DNA of 64,000 bases from Phycisphaerae bacterium (lineage in GTDB: Bacteria; Planctomycetota; Phycisphaerae; Tepidisphaerales; Tepidisphaeraceae). The position numbers and the translations under genes were made by a program. This document shows, in pieces, positions 26,008-34,495 of the stretch. Under the pieces are notes generated by a model. That model ran no database searches. It was given only the letters and a program-made list of their open reading frames with translations, and had not been told where the DNA came from. The first letter of the stretch is position 1; each line of letters opens with the position of its first letter. The stretch spans positions 1 to 64,000 of the forward strand of contig JAICIO010000010.1 in assembly GCA_025924315.1 (NCBI GenBank), in the 5' to 3' direction.

Positions 26008-26937
26008 TCAAGAGTGGGCCAGAGGGAGGTCAAAGAGCCCTTTTTCTGCGCGCAAAGCGGGTTGGGATGGCGCGGGCGCCGCAGGCTTTGGCGGATTTTC
26101 GATCCGTGTTAGCTGGACGATCCGCTCGAGCTTAAAGGTCCGCCGATCGTTGCGCAGCTGGCAATGGGCGACGAGCAGCAATTCTCCGTTTTTCCGGCGC
26201 ACTTCGAGCGGCTCAATTACGCGGTGCGTGCGATGCTCGTTTGCGTCGAGATACTCCATCATCACGCAGCACTTCTGCTCGAGCGCCTCTTCCAGTTCCA
26301 GCGGAAGCAGATTCTCGCGAGCGGTGGCCGGCGCGAGATTCATCGGCCCGCCCTGCTCGCGCATCAGATCGCAGAGACAGATGGCCCACGAGCCGCAGGG
26401 CTCGATGAGCTTCTCCAGCACGCTGGCGGTGGTCTGCGCATCCGCCAGTGCCCGATGCGCGACCATTGGCGTGATCCCAAGTCGTGGTGCGAGTCGCTGC
26501 AATCCATTCCCACCGCGCCCGAAGCGCCGCCGCGCGATGCGGACGGTGTCGAAAACCGGCGCATCGTTCAGCGCGCTGGCCATCTCCAAACCGCACTTGC
26601 GCATCTCTTTGCGGAGGAATTGCAGATCGAAGCGAATGTTGTGGCCGACGACGACCGCCCCCGCCAGCACGTTCATCATCGGCTCAAGCTGTTGCGTAAA
26701 CGTCGGTTGCCCCGCGACCATCGCGGGCGTGATGCCAGTGAGCGCGATCACCCCGCCGTTGATGCGCCGCTGTGGATCGATGAGCTGACCATACTCCGCG
26801 ACGCGTTCGCCTCGCTCGATGCGGACGATGCCGATTTCGATGACACGATCTCCGAGATCAGCCGACGCGCCGGTCGTTTCGACATCGACCACTGCGATCG
26901 GAGTGCTATGGAGCGTATCGATCAGTGAAAACGGCAT
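26008..26937 (-). CDS. DnaQ-like 3'-5' exonuclease fused to a WYL domain
   Basis: 309 residues. The N-terminal half is a DEDDh exonuclease: Asp18 and Glu20 in VVDVETTG, Asp104 in GHNIRFD, and His161/Asp166 in HRALADA complete the two-metal catalytic set. Residues about 220-280 match a WYL domain (VIEPLEVRRKNGELLLVAHCQ...RTFKLERI), a ligand- or nucleic-acid-sensing fold usually found with a helix-turn-helix in regulators and in phage-defence genes. The combination of a proofreading-type nuclease with WYL is unusual. Divergent or unlinked neighbours give no pathway. It may act in repair or defence. Confidence 0.82.
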   Translation of the reverse strand: MPFSLIDTLHSTPIAVVDVETTGASADLGDRVIEIGIVRIERGERVAEYGQLIDPQRRINGGVIALTGITPAMVAGQPTFTQQLEPMMNVLAGAVVVGHNIRFDLQFLRKEMRKCGLEMASALNDAPVFDTVRIARRRFGRGGNGLQRLAPRLGITPMVAHRALADAQTTASVLEKLIEPCGSWAICLCDLMREQGGPMNLAPATARENLLPLELEEALEQKCCVMMEYLDANEHRTHRVIEPLEVRRKNGELLLVAHCQLRNDRRTFKLERIVQLTRIENPPKPAAPAPSQPALRAEKGLFDLPLAHS

Positions 26938-26969
26938 GGTGCGAATCCGTTCGCAAACGTGAGTTCGGG

Positions 26970-27028
26970 TAATTATTGATTATTGATTAAGGCGATCCAT
27001 TAATCACTAATCAATAATCAATAGTCAC
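26970..27028. repeat. Period-7 inverted heptamer array (unit TAATCAA)
   Basis: TTATTGA, TTATTGA, TTAAGG on the left face TAATCAC, TAATCAA, TAATCAA, TAGTCAC on the right. The TGA stop codon of the adjoining fabZ gene (27025-27027) lies in the last unit. Confidence 0.85.
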
Positions 27029-27498
27029 ATCTCTGTCCCAACAATCGACGCCTCGAACGCAATGTTCCCGCTCACGATCCCTTGCACTTTGCAACAGATT
27101 CGATGGTGCCGTTCCCAGATCTTCAGGCCCAGGATGTACAGCCGCGAGCCGGGGGGGACTTGCTGGCGAAATTTGCATTCATCGACTCCGCCGAATCCGA
27201 TGAAGCCTTTCCAGCCGACGAATTTGCGGGTGTAGAACGAGGCGAGCTGCGCGCCGGATTCGATCATGAGCACGCCGGGCAGAAGGGGACGGCCGGGGAT
27301 GTGGCCGGGGACCCAGAATTCATCCTCGCGCACCTCTTTGAAGCCGAGGATCTCGCCCTTGCTGGGGTCGGCGTGGACGATGCCGTTGAGCATTTCCATA
27401 TCGCCGCGCTGGGGGTTGCAGGCGCGGATTTCTTCCTGATCGAAGATGACCTTGTTCAAATCGATGGAGGCGATGTCGAAGAGGAATTTAGGAGGCAT
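27025..27498 (-). CDS. FabZ-like 3-hydroxyacyl-ACP dehydratase
   Basis: 157 residues, normal FabZ size. The hot-dog fold motif is clear: DEFWVPGHIPGRPLLPGVLMIESGAQLA, with the catalytic His in GHIPGRPLLPGV and the downstream Glu in MIESGAQ. The family dehydrates 3-hydroxyacyl-ACP in fatty acid elongation. It begins with ATG 27498, shortly after an AGGAGG-like element. It is next to the Hc1-type gene, not to other fab genes; a FabF-like synthase is 29 kb away. The stop codon lies in a heptamer repeat. Confidence 0.85.
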   Translation of the reverse strand: MPPKFLFDIASIDLNKVIFDQEEIRACNPQRGDMEMLNGIVHADPSKGEILGFKEVREDEFWVPGHIPGRPLLPGVLMIESGAQLASFYTRKFVGWKGFIGFGGVDECKFRQQVPPGSRLYILGLKIWERHHRICCKVQGIVSGNIAFEASIVGTEM

Positions 27499-27535
27499 CG
27501 GCCGGCGCGCTCACACGTAAGGGACAGATACGAAG

Positions 27536-27591
27536 AAGCCAGAAGTCGGGACAGCGCCGAGACTTGGCGGCCGTGCCCCGACTCCTGGCTT
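27536..27591. repeat. Inverted repeat AAGCCAGAAGTCGGGAC
   Basis: AAGCCAGAAGTCGGGAC (27536-27552) is mirrored by GTGCCCCGACTCCTGGCTT (27573-27591), with an inner GGCGCC/GGCGGC part. It lies between the Hc1-like gene and fabZ. It shares AGCCAGA with the array at 3041 but lacks tandem units. Confidence 0.75.
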
Positions 27592-27609
27592 TGAAAAACG
27601 AACGCGAAA

Positions 27610-27819
27610 TTAGGCTTCGGAAGCGGCCGCGCCACCTTCGGCGCCACCTTCACCGTCACGGCCTTCCAGGATCTTCTTACGCACTTCCTGAGCGGCAGCC
27701 TTAATTTCCTGCATCTTCTTGCGCACGCGCGTGCCGGCGGCCTTATTGCCACCCGCGGCCTTGTTCACATCGTCCGCGGCCTCATCGACCAGCCGCTTGA
27801 GCGTTTCATATTCCGTCAT
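27610..27819 (-). CDS. Histone H1-like protein (Hc1 family)
   Basis: 69 residues from ATG 27819, with GGAGGCAACA upstream. The protein is MTEYETLKRLVDEAADDVNK followed by GGNKAAGTRVRKKMQEIKAAAQEVRKKIL, an amphipathic Lys/Arg/Ala-rich helix pair as in bacterial Hc1/H1-like proteins, which condense or coat DNA. The C-terminus is an acidic/Gly/Ala tail. Such proteins are common in planctomycetes and chlamydiae, supporting the taxonomic guess. Direct DNA binding is inferred from family. Confidence 0.8.
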   Translation of the reverse strand: MTEYETLKRLVDEAADDVNKAAGGNKAAGTRVRKKMQEIKAAAQEVRKKILEGRDGEGGAEGGAAASEA

Positions 27820-27926
27820 TGTTGCCTCCAAAAGTTCGGATCGTTGCGTAAAAACGATATCTGAGGGGGATGGGGGCGTCAATGGCGCTTCAAAAACGCG
27901 GGTCAGACGCATCGCGCTGCGTCGAT

Positions 27927-28010
27927 TTGATCCACCCGCTCGCACAGATACCGCAGATTTAAAGAACACCCCTTCACGAATCTGTGAAATCTGCGCAATC
28001 TGTGGATCAA
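27927..28010. repeat. Inverted repeat with CACAGAT/ATCTGTG units
   Basis: TTGATCCAC ... CACAGATACCGCAGATTT on the left and AATCTGTGAAATCTGCGCAA plus TCTGTGGATCAA on the right. Units are about 9-10 bp rather than 7. It ends 2 bp before the ligase start codon (28013), so the ribosome-binding region of that gene is inside or next to the hairpin. Confidence 0.75.
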
Positions 28011-28012
28011 TA

Positions 28013-29047
28013 ATGCCTTCCGCGCTCCCATCATTCGTACCCCTGATGCTCTGCCAGCTCGTGAAAGAGCCGTTCGACAGTTCCGATTGGATATTCGAAC
28101 CAAAGCTCGATGGATTGCGCGTTCTCGCCCGATGTGACGGCAGATCCATCCAGCTTCTCAGCCGCAATGAGCTGCACCAAGAGGCGCAATTTCCCGAAAT
28201 CGTCTCGGTCCTGCAGAAATGCGTGAAGCGGCCATGCCTGCTCGATGGCGAAATCGTCTGTCTCGATGAGAGCGGAAAATCGAGCTTCCGCGCGCTTCAG
28301 CAGCGATTTCATATCCAGGATCTCGGCGTGGTCGCGCAGCGTGTGAAGCTCTACCCCGCATATCTCTATGTTTTCGACATCCTCTTCGACGGCAAGGAAG
28401 ACCTGCGCTCGCTGAAGCTGGCCGATCGCAAGAAACGCCTCAAATCCGGCATCGAGTGGAACAAGACGATCCGCTTCACCCCACCGACGCCGGGCAAGGG
28501 CGTCGCGATGTTGCGCGACGCGTGCAGACGGGGCGAAGAAGGCATCGTCGCCAAACGCACGGGCAGCACCTACAGCGGCGATCGCAGCGGCAGCTGGCTG
28601 AAGATCAAATGCTCCGGGCGCCAGGAGTTCGTCATCGGCGGATTCACGGACCCGCAGAAATCGCGCGTGGGACTCGGCGCCTTGCTCGTTGGCTACTTCA
28701 GCGACGACAACAAGAAGTTTCACTACGCGGGGAAGGTCGGCACTGGCTTCACGAACGAACTGCTTCTCGACCTCCGCAAGCGCTTAGAACCGCTTGAGCA
28801 AAATGACAACCCCTTCGCCAATCGCCGCGGACCGCGCGGCGGACAGGTTCATTACGTCAAACCCACGCTCGTCGCGGAGATCGAATTCGGCGAATGGACG
28901 CAACACGATTTGCTGCGTCATCCGCGCTTCGCGGGATTACGTCGTGATAAAAAGGCGAAGGACGTGCATCGTGAGAAAGCGAAAACGCTCTCGCAGACCG
29001 ATCTGAATAAAGGGAAGGAGAAGCGCCGTGGCTCGCGCAGCAAGTAA
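28013..29047 (+). CDS. ATP-dependent DNA ligase, LigD ligase-domain type (first copy)
   Basis: 344 residues from ATG 28013; the longer frame upstream covers the repeat and is rejected. Adenylation lysine Lys31 is in motif I (EPKLDGLR). Motif III-like YVFDILFDG, motif IV EGIVAKR and motif V SWLKIK follow. The OB domain ends with VAEIEFGEWTQHDLLRHPRFAGLR, typical of LigD-type ligases. It seals nicks in non-homologous end joining. It overlaps the polymerase gene by 20 bp, so in this organism LigD is split into separate ligase and polymerase proteins. No nuclease (3'-phosphoesterase) domain is present. Confidence 0.92.
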   Translation: MPSALPSFVPLMLCQLVKEPFDSSDWIFEPKLDGLRVLARCDGRSIQLLSRNELHQEAQFPEIVSVLQKCVKRPCLLDGEIVCLDESGKSSFRALQQRFHIQDLGVVAQRVKLYPAYLYVFDILFDGKEDLRSLKLADRKKRLKSGIEWNKTIRFTPPTPGKGVAMLRDACRRGEEGIVAKRTGSTYSGDRSGSWLKIKCSGRQEFVIGGFTDPQKSRVGLGALLVGYFSDDNKKFHYAGKVGTGFTNELLLDLRKRLEPLEQNDNPFANRRGPRGGQVHYVKPTLVAEIEFGEWTQHDLLRHPRFAGLRRDKKAKDVHREKAKTLSQTDLNKGKEKRRGSRSK

Positions 29048-29891
29048 GACTTCATCATCCGATTCGCGCGTGAAATTCTCGCACCTCGACAAACTGATGT
29101 TCCCTGAAGCGAACGTCACGAAGGGCGAGATCCTCAAGTTCTATGCCGACATCTCTAAATTCTTGTTGCCTCACCTGCGTAATCGTCCGGCCACGCTCGA
29201 GCGACTACCCGACGGGATCAACGGCCAGCGCTTCTTCCAGAAAAACGCCCCGGACTACTACCCCGATTGGATTCCGCGAATCAATCTGCCGACTGAAGAA
29301 GGCAAACCCGTCAACTACGTCATCGTGAATGATCTCGACACGCTGCTCTATCTGGTGAATCAAGGCACCATCACCTTTCACGCTCATCTCTCGCGAATCG
29401 ATTCGCTCGAACAACCGGATTACGTCCTCTTCGACCTCGACCCCGGCGAAAGAGAATTCAAAGACGTGATCACGATCGCGAAAGCGATTCACAAGCTGCT
29501 TGATGCGAAGAAGGTGAAACACTTCATCAAAACCAGCGGCAAACGCGGGCTGCACATCCTGTCCAAACCGAAGGTGAAAACTTACGAAGAAGGCCGTGCC
29601 TGGGCGGTGACGATCGCCGAACAAGTCGTCGCCCAGTTACCGCAAATCGCGACGATGGAACGCAGCATCGCCAAACGCGGCGGCCGCCTTTACCTCGACG
29701 TCATGCAAAACTCCCTCGGCAAGCACGTCGTCCCTCCGTACGTCCTCCGCGCCACCCCCCTCGCGACTGTCTCCACGCCACTCGAGTGGAAAGAAGTCAC
29801 CCCGCGCCTGAACCCGAAAAAGTTCACGATGGACGCGGTCGTGAAGCGGGTGAAGGGCAGGAGAGATCTGATGGCTTCGCTGTTGAAATAG
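29028..29891 (+). CDS. LigD-type primase-polymerase (first copy)
   Basis: 287 residues from GTG 29028, overlapping the ligase gene. It belongs to the archaeo-eukaryotic primase-like polymerase domain of LigD. The catalytic Asp pair is in VLFDLDPG (136, 138) with the third acidic residue in LYLDVMQN. The N-terminal VKFSHLDKLMFPE...TKGEILKFYADI and the KTSGKRGLHI nucleotide-binding block are also present. It fills in broken DNA ends with ribo- or deoxynucleotides before ligation. A second copy is at 49176-50108. Confidence 0.92.
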   Translation: MARAASKTSSSDSRVKFSHLDKLMFPEANVTKGEILKFYADISKFLLPHLRNRPATLERLPDGINGQRFFQKNAPDYYPDWIPRINLPTEEGKPVNYVIVNDLDTLLYLVNQGTITFHAHLSRIDSLEQPDYVLFDLDPGEREFKDVITIAKAIHKLLDAKKVKHFIKTSGKRGLHILSKPKVKTYEEGRAWAVTIAEQVVAQLPQIATMERSIAKRGGRLYLDVMQNSLGKHVVPPYVLRATPLATVSTPLEWKEVTPRLNPKKFTMDAVVKRVKGRRDLMASLLK

Positions 29892-29947
29892 CATGGTTTT
29901 TCAGCTCGTGCATGTCCGTTTCGCTTCAGTTTGGCCATAATGGAGTA

Positions 29948-31006
29948 ATGAAAACGCGCACTCTCCTCGCGGCCTCGTTGATCGCCCTTCCCATCTTCGC
30001 GGCAACGTCGCAGCCTTCGACTCAATCCTCCGGCAATGCGCTCCTCGATCGCATCCACGCGGACACTCCGCCGAAGTTTGATCGGGCGAAGCAGTCGGAT
30101 CGCGACTATGTCATGCAATACATGACGCAGATTCGCGCATGGGGGAAAGAGAAGGCCGCGATGGAGGCGGAGTTTCTCAAGGCAAATCCGGATCTTCCCG
30201 AAGCCGAGAAGATTCGCGGCGACCGTTGGATGATGATGGCGAGTTTCGACGATCCGGCGAAGGTGAAGTCGGAGGCGGAGGCGTACCTCGCGGATCCGAA
30301 ACACAAGGACGACGCGACGGCGCTCTTCACCCTCGCCGCCATGGGGATGCGCACTCCAGATCGAAGCGATCCGATGCCCGCGATCGAACGGTTCATCGCG
30401 GCGCATCCGAAGGATCCACGCGGCGCGCAACTGCTCTTCAGCGTCGCGCAACGACCGGGCCAGTCGCCGAACCAGGCGCTGATCGATCGTATCATGAAGG
30501 ACTATCCCGACACCGACGCCGCCCGCATGGCCGCGGGTGCGAATCGCCAGGCGACCGCGGTCGGCAAACCGTTCGAACTGGAATTCAACGACGCAACCAC
30601 CGGCAAGCACATCGCGATGAAAGACCTGAAGGGCAAAGTGGTCGTCGTCGATTTCTGGGCGACGTGGTGCGGCCCCTGCGTCGCGGAAATGCCGGAGATG
30701 AAGCGGATCTATTCCGAGTACAAAGACAAAGGCGTCGAGTTCATCGGCGTCAGTCTCGATCAGCCTGAAAAGGAAGGCGGGCTCGACGCGCTGAAGGAAT
30801 TCGTTAAGACCAACGAGATTCCCTGGCCGCAGTATTACCAGGGCGATTCGTGGGGCGGAAAGTTCACCGCGTCGTGGGGCATCAACAGCATCCCGACCGT
30901 CTTCGTTGTCGATCAAGACGGCAACCTCTTCACGACCGCCGCAAGCCGCGTCGTCGAGCCAATCCTGAAACAGCTGTTGGCTAACAAAGCCAAGGCAGCG
31001 CAATAG
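29948..31006 (+). CDS. TlpA/ResA-like thiol-disulfide oxidoreductase, exported
   Basis: 352 residues from ATG 29948; the upstream frame overlaps the polymerase gene. A signal peptide (MKTRTLLAASLIALPIFA) is followed by a helical region of about 180 residues with tetratricopeptide-like ALA patterns. The thioredoxin-like domain follows: FWATWCGPCVAEMPEM with the redox CxxC, then GVSLDQPEKEGG and the cis-Pro strand SIPTVFVVD. These proteins reduce periplasmic disulfides, for example during cytochrome c maturation. The helical N-terminal extension is larger than in ResA. Confidence 0.85.
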   Translation: MKTRTLLAASLIALPIFAATSQPSTQSSGNALLDRIHADTPPKFDRAKQSDRDYVMQYMTQIRAWGKEKAAMEAEFLKANPDLPEAEKIRGDRWMMMASFDDPAKVKSEAEAYLADPKHKDDATALFTLAAMGMRTPDRSDPMPAIERFIAAHPKDPRGAQLLFSVAQRPGQSPNQALIDRIMKDYPDTDAARMAAGANRQATAVGKPFELEFNDATTGKHIAMKDLKGKVVVVDFWATWCGPCVAEMPEMKRIYSEYKDKGVEFIGVSLDQPEKEGGLDALKEFVKTNEIPWPQYYQGDSWGGKFTASWGINSIPTVFVVDQDGNLFTTAASRVVEPILKQLLANKAKAAQ

Positions 31007-31012
31007 CACGCC

Positions 31013-31066
31013 GTCATCCTGAGCGCAGCGAAGGATCTCGAGATTCTTCGCTGCGCTCAGAATGAC
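31013..31066. repeat. Palindrome GTCATCCTGAGCGCAGCG, uninterrupted copy
   Basis: GTCATCCTGAGCGCAGCGAA and the inverted TTCGCTGCGCTCAGAATGAC surround GGATCTCGAGATTC. It is a 54-bp palindrome of the same family as the interrupted element at 5945-6134 and serves as its intact reference. It lies between two convergent genes. Confidence 0.9.
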
Positions 31067-31082
31067 AAGGTGCGCGATCGCC

Positions 31083-31943
31083 TCAGGCTTCGCGAATGTA
31101 TCCGCGGAAGAGGTCGAGCAGTCTCTTTGTGAGCGGGCCGGCTTCGCCGGTGCCGATCGTGCGGCCATCCACCTTCGTCACGGGCATCACTTCCGCGGCG
31201 GTGCCGGTCACGAAGATCTCGTCTGAGACATACAGATCGTGTCGTTGGATGACCTTTTCCGCGAGCGGGATGTTGTTCTTCTTGCAGAGATCGATGATCA
31301 CCTTGCGCGTCACGCCCTCGAGAATCCCGTCGGCCGTCGTGGGTGTCTGGATCTGGCCATCGCGCACGATGAAGACGTTGTCGGCGGTGCACTCGGCGAC
31401 GTTGCCGTCGTGGTTCAGCATGATCGCTTCAGGCACGCCGGCGTCGTTTGCTTCGATTTTCGCGAGGATGTTGTTGAGGTAATTCAGGCTCTTCACCCGC
31501 GGCGGGCACGAATTGGGGTGAGTGCGGATGTATGAGCTGGTGATGACGCTCATCCCCTTCTCGTACATCTCCTTCGGATAAACCGCGATGAGGTCGGCGA
31601 TGATGAACACCGTGGCCTGTTTACATTTTCGTGGATCAAGGCCGAGATCGCCGACGCCGCGCGTCACCACCGCGCGCACATAGCAATCCTTGAAGTTGTT
31701 CGCCGTCACCGTGTCGTAAATCGCCTTGCAAAACGCTTCGCGGTCGATGGGGATCGTCAGGCGAATCGACTTGGCCGAATCATACAGGCGCTTCATGTGC
31801 GCGTCGCACTCGAAGATCTTGCCGTTGTAGATGCGGATGCCTTCGAATACGCCGTCGCCGTAGAGCAGACCGTGATCGTAGACGCTGATTTTCGCGTCGG
31901 CTTTATCAACCAGCTTCCCGTCGATCCACACTTGCAACGACAT
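31083..31943 (-). CDS. ilvE: Branched-chain amino acid aminotransferase-like (PLP fold type IV)
   Basis: 286 residues from ATG 31943, with a GAGGAGA site just before it; the extra 13 codons to 31982 overlap the ABC gene. The pattern is that of IlvE: VWIDGKLVDKADAKISVYDHGLLYGDGVFEGIRIYNG near the start, the PLP-lysine strand (PPRVKSLNYLNNILA), EAIMLNHDGNVAECTADNVF and a GITRKVI-like segment. It transfers the amino group to make Leu, Ile and Val. D-amino acid transaminase or aminodeoxychorismate lyase are related alternatives. It follows lolD by 28 bp, probably in one transcript. Confidence 0.85.
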   Translation of the reverse strand: MSLQVWIDGKLVDKADAKISVYDHGLLYGDGVFEGIRIYNGKIFECDAHMKRLYDSAKSIRLTIPIDREAFCKAIYDTVTANNFKDCYVRAVVTRGVGDLGLDPRKCKQATVFIIADLIAVYPKEMYEKGMSVITSSYIRTHPNSCPPRVKSLNYLNNILAKIEANDAGVPEAIMLNHDGNVAECTADNVFIVRDGQIQTPTTADGILEGVTRKVIIDLCKKNNIPLAEKVIQRHDLYVSDEIFVTGTAAEVMPVTKVDGRTIGTGEAGPLTKRLLDLFRGYIREA

Positions 31944-31971
31944 CTCGGTCTCCTCAGCTCTGAGCTGTCCC

Positions 31972-32754
31972 CTACTCGTCATCCGGCCCCTGCGCCGGAT
32001 TCTGCTTCGATACGTCGGCCGGTTTTTCCAATCGCCCTTCGCGCAGCACCAGCACGCGGTCGGCGCGGTGCGCGATCGAGCGGTCGTGCGTAACCATCAC
32101 GATCGTCTGCTGCTGCTCGCGATGGAGCTTTTCCAGCACCGCCATGATCTGCCGGCCGGTCTCGGAATCGAGATTTCCCGTCGGCTCATCCGCCAGCAGA
32201 ACACGCGGGCCGTTCATCAGCGCGCGACCTATGGCGACGCGCTGTCTCTCGCCGCCGGAAAGCTGCGCCGGCCGATGCTTCAGCCGATGTTCCATGCCCA
32301 ACTGCTCGAGCACCTCGATGGCGCGCTTTCGAATCTGCGGCTTGTTCGACCGAAACCGCAGCCAGGAATTCTTCACCATCGCCGCGAGCATCGTGTTCTC
32401 GAGCACGTTCAATTCGGGCAACAGATGATAGAACTGAAAAACGAATCCGAACTGCGAATTCCGCAATTCACTCCGCGCCCTCGCGCTGAGCGACGCGATA
32501 TCGCGGCCGTCGTATTCGACCGTCCCCGCATCCGCCTCGTCCAGCGCGCCCAGAATATGAAGCAACGTGCTCTTCCCGGAGCCCGACCGCCCTTCGATCG
32601 CAAGGAATTCCCCGGGACGAATCGTCAAATCAACCTGCTTAAGCACCACCACGCTGCTGTCGCCCATGCGAAACGATTTCTTCAGCCCACTCGCGCGCAG
32701 GATCGCCCCGTTCGCCGAACTTTGCGTCGAAATGGACTGAACCGTTTTCGTCAC
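31972..32754 (-). CDS. lolD: ABC transporter ATP-binding protein, LolD/MacB-like
   Basis: 260 residues from GTG 32754. It has Walker A GRSGSGKST, signature LSGGERQRVAIGRAL, Walker B VLLADEPTGNLD and the H-loop VTHD, with the compact size typical of LolD/FtsE-type ATPases. It works with the FtsX-type permease encoded just upstream (32846-34432). Together they probably release lipoproteins from the inner membrane or export a related substrate. The N-terminal 18 residues (TQSSANGAILRA) precede the normal start of the fold. A palindrome separates it from the permease gene. Confidence 0.88.
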   Translation of the reverse strand: MTKTVQSISTQSSANGAILRASGLKKSFRMGDSSVVVLKQVDLTIRPGEFLAIEGRSGSGKSTLLHILGALDEADAGTVEYDGRDIASLSARARSELRNSQFGFVFQFYHLLPELNVLENTMLAAMVKNSWLRFRSNKPQIRKRAIEVLEQLGMEHRLKHRPAQLSGGERQRVAIGRALMNGPRVLLADEPTGNLDSETGRQIMAVLEKLHREQQQTIVMVTHDRSIAHRADRVLVLREGRLEKPADVSKQNPAQGPDDE

Positions 32755-32765
32755 TGCAACTTCTT

Positions 32766-32835
32766 ATGTGGCACAGCCGCCCTCGGCTGTGCTTCGACTT
32801 ACAAGGGAGCACAGCCGAGGGCGGCTGTGCCACAT
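32766..32835. repeat. Nested palindrome, GGCACAGCCGCCCTCGGCTG family
   Basis: ATGTGGCACAGCCGCCCTCG and the inverted CGAGGGCGGCTGTGCCACAT, each arm able to fold as GCACAGCCG-CCCT-CGGCTGTGC. It lies in the lolC-lolD spacer. The same family is at 39091-39154 and 41864-41931. Confidence 0.92.
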
Positions 32836-32845
32836 ATTTTGCCTA

Positions 32846-34432
32846 CTACTCCCACCGCAACGACTCGACGGGATTCTTCCTCGCCGCGATCCACGCCGGA
32901 ACGAGCGCGCCGATGAGCGCCGACAAAATCGCCACCGTCACGATCACCGTCACTTCTTTCGGGTTCATCGTGTTCGGGATCGTATCGAACGCGTACGTCT
33001 CCGCGTCCCACATCGTAAACCCAAACGTCCGCCCCACCCACGCGTGAATCTGGTTGATGAAGTGAATAAACACATACCCGCTGAGAAGCCCCATCGCCCC
33101 GCCGACGATCCCGATGGCGAGCCCGTATCCGACAAACACGCCCGCGACGTCGTTGCTCGTGGCGCCGACACTTTTGATGATTCCGATGTCGCGCGTCTTC
33201 TCCACGACGATCATGTAAAAGATGCAGAAGATCAGAAAGATCGCGACGACGCTGATCACGGCAAACAGCATCGTGACGAGGATCTTTTCCTTCTCGACCG
33301 CCCCGATGAACTTCGCGTTCACTTCTTCCCACGACCGCGTGGTCACCGGATCGCGGAAGAATTCGATTTTGTGATTCGCCAGCACGTCGTCGACGATTTG
33401 GCGCACCTTGTCGCGCGTCGCATAAAGATCGGCGTCCGGCTTGATACCCACGGTGATGTCTGTCGTCCGCGCCGGCAGCACTTCTTCCTGACCGGTCTTG
33501 GCGTCGGTGACTTTCGTCTCCTTCATGTTGAGCATTTCCTGCATCACATCGAAGGGGATGTAGACGGTTTGCGAATCGTATTGCCAGACCTTTGTGCGGC
33601 TGGCGTCGACGATCCAGAAGCGTCGCTCGGATTTGTCGCGCAGGTCGATGCTGACCCGCCGATCGCTCACGCCCATCACGGTGAGCTGCGCCCAGCGCGC
33701 GTAGAGATCGACTTCTTCTGGGCGAATGTAATCCGGCTTGCCCGCGCCTGCTTCGTCGCTTGGCCGCTTGTTGAGCCCAACGAGGCTCGCGCCGACGATC
33801 ATGCCCGGCATCGTGTCGGGATCCATGTTCGGCTGGATCGCCTTGTACAGGTCGTCGGTGTAAACGTGCTTAAAGCTGGCGGGGGCATTGAGGATGGACT
33901 TCGCTTTTGCTTTTTCCTCGGGTGTCGCCTTTGGGTCATCCAGCGTTTCCTTACAATCCGAGTATTGCCGGACGAGCGAGTGGCGGAATTGGCTGACCGA
34001 ATGCATTTTCTCCAGCGGATAACCAATCACCTGCACGCCGTCGTGAATCTGGCCATCAATGTTGATGAGCCCGAACGTCCGCAGCGCCGGCACGGCGCCC
34101 GCCACCTCCGGGAGCTTTTGAATCCGATCGAGCATCTCCTGGTAATACGGGAACCCCGCCAGCGACTGCCGGCCGACGACAATGTCGCCTGTAATCCCGT
34201 GATACGTCTCACGAAACATTCGCAGCCATCCACCCATCACGCTGATGACGACAATCACCATTGCGGTGCACAACATCACCGCAACGAGCGAAACCCACGC
34301 GATGCGGCGCTTACGCAGATACTTGAACATCAAGTGGCTGACGATCTTCGGCGCGCGGAGGACGAGCACGATCGCGATCAGAACAATCGCAATGCCCGCG
34401 GCGATGGCGTGAAACGTGAACGAGTGCAGCAT
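32846..34432 (-). CDS. FtsX-like ABC permease, LolC/LolE type
   Basis: 528 residues. Membrane helices lie near the N-terminus (about 10-28 and 45-72) and three at the C-terminus (about 390-420, 440-465 and 490-515), the MacB/FtsX topology. The middle, about 300 residues, is a large extracytoplasmic domain, longer than in E. coli LolC (about 400 aa in all). The C-terminal core SVVAIFLIFCIFYMIVVEKTRDIGIIKSVG is the FtsX signature. It pairs with the ATPase at 31972-32754. Preceded by lysS. Confidence 0.88.
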   Translation of the reverse strand: MLHSFTFHAIAAGIAIVLIAIVLVLRAPKIVSHLMFKYLRKRRIAWVSLVAVMLCTAMVIVVISVMGGWLRMFRETYHGITGDIVVGRQSLAGFPYYQEMLDRIQKLPEVAGAVPALRTFGLINIDGQIHDGVQVIGYPLEKMHSVSQFRHSLVRQYSDCKETLDDPKATPEEKAKAKSILNAPASFKHVYTDDLYKAIQPNMDPDTMPGMIVGASLVGLNKRPSDEAGAGKPDYIRPEEVDLYARWAQLTVMGVSDRRVSIDLRDKSERRFWIVDASRTKVWQYDSQTVYIPFDVMQEMLNMKETKVTDAKTGQEEVLPARTTDITVGIKPDADLYATRDKVRQIVDDVLANHKIEFFRDPVTTRSWEEVNAKFIGAVEKEKILVTMLFAVISVVAIFLIFCIFYMIVVEKTRDIGIIKSVGATSNDVAGVFVGYGLAIGIVGGAMGLLSGYVFIHFINQIHAWVGRTFGFTMWDAETYAFDTIPNTMNPKEVTVIVTVAILSALIGALVPAWIAARKNPVESLRWE

Positions 34433-34436
34433 GTCT

Positions 34437-34492
34437 GTAGGGTGTGCTTCAGCACACCGCGTCGCTCCATGGTGTGCTGAAGCACACCCTAC
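34437..34492. repeat. Nested palindrome, GTGTGCTTCAGCACAC family
   Basis: GTAGGGTGTGCTTCAGCACA (from 34437) and GGTGTGCTGAAGCACACCCT plus AC (34471-34492), separated by about 12 bp. It lies between lysS and the permease start and ends 3 bp before the lysS stop codon. Confidence 0.92.
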
Positions 34493-34495
34493 GGT

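Noticed and set aside
26008-26033. Overlap of hybrid kinase and exonuclease genes
   Set aside because: The overlap disappears when the kinase starts at ATG 25916, which has a ribosome-binding site.
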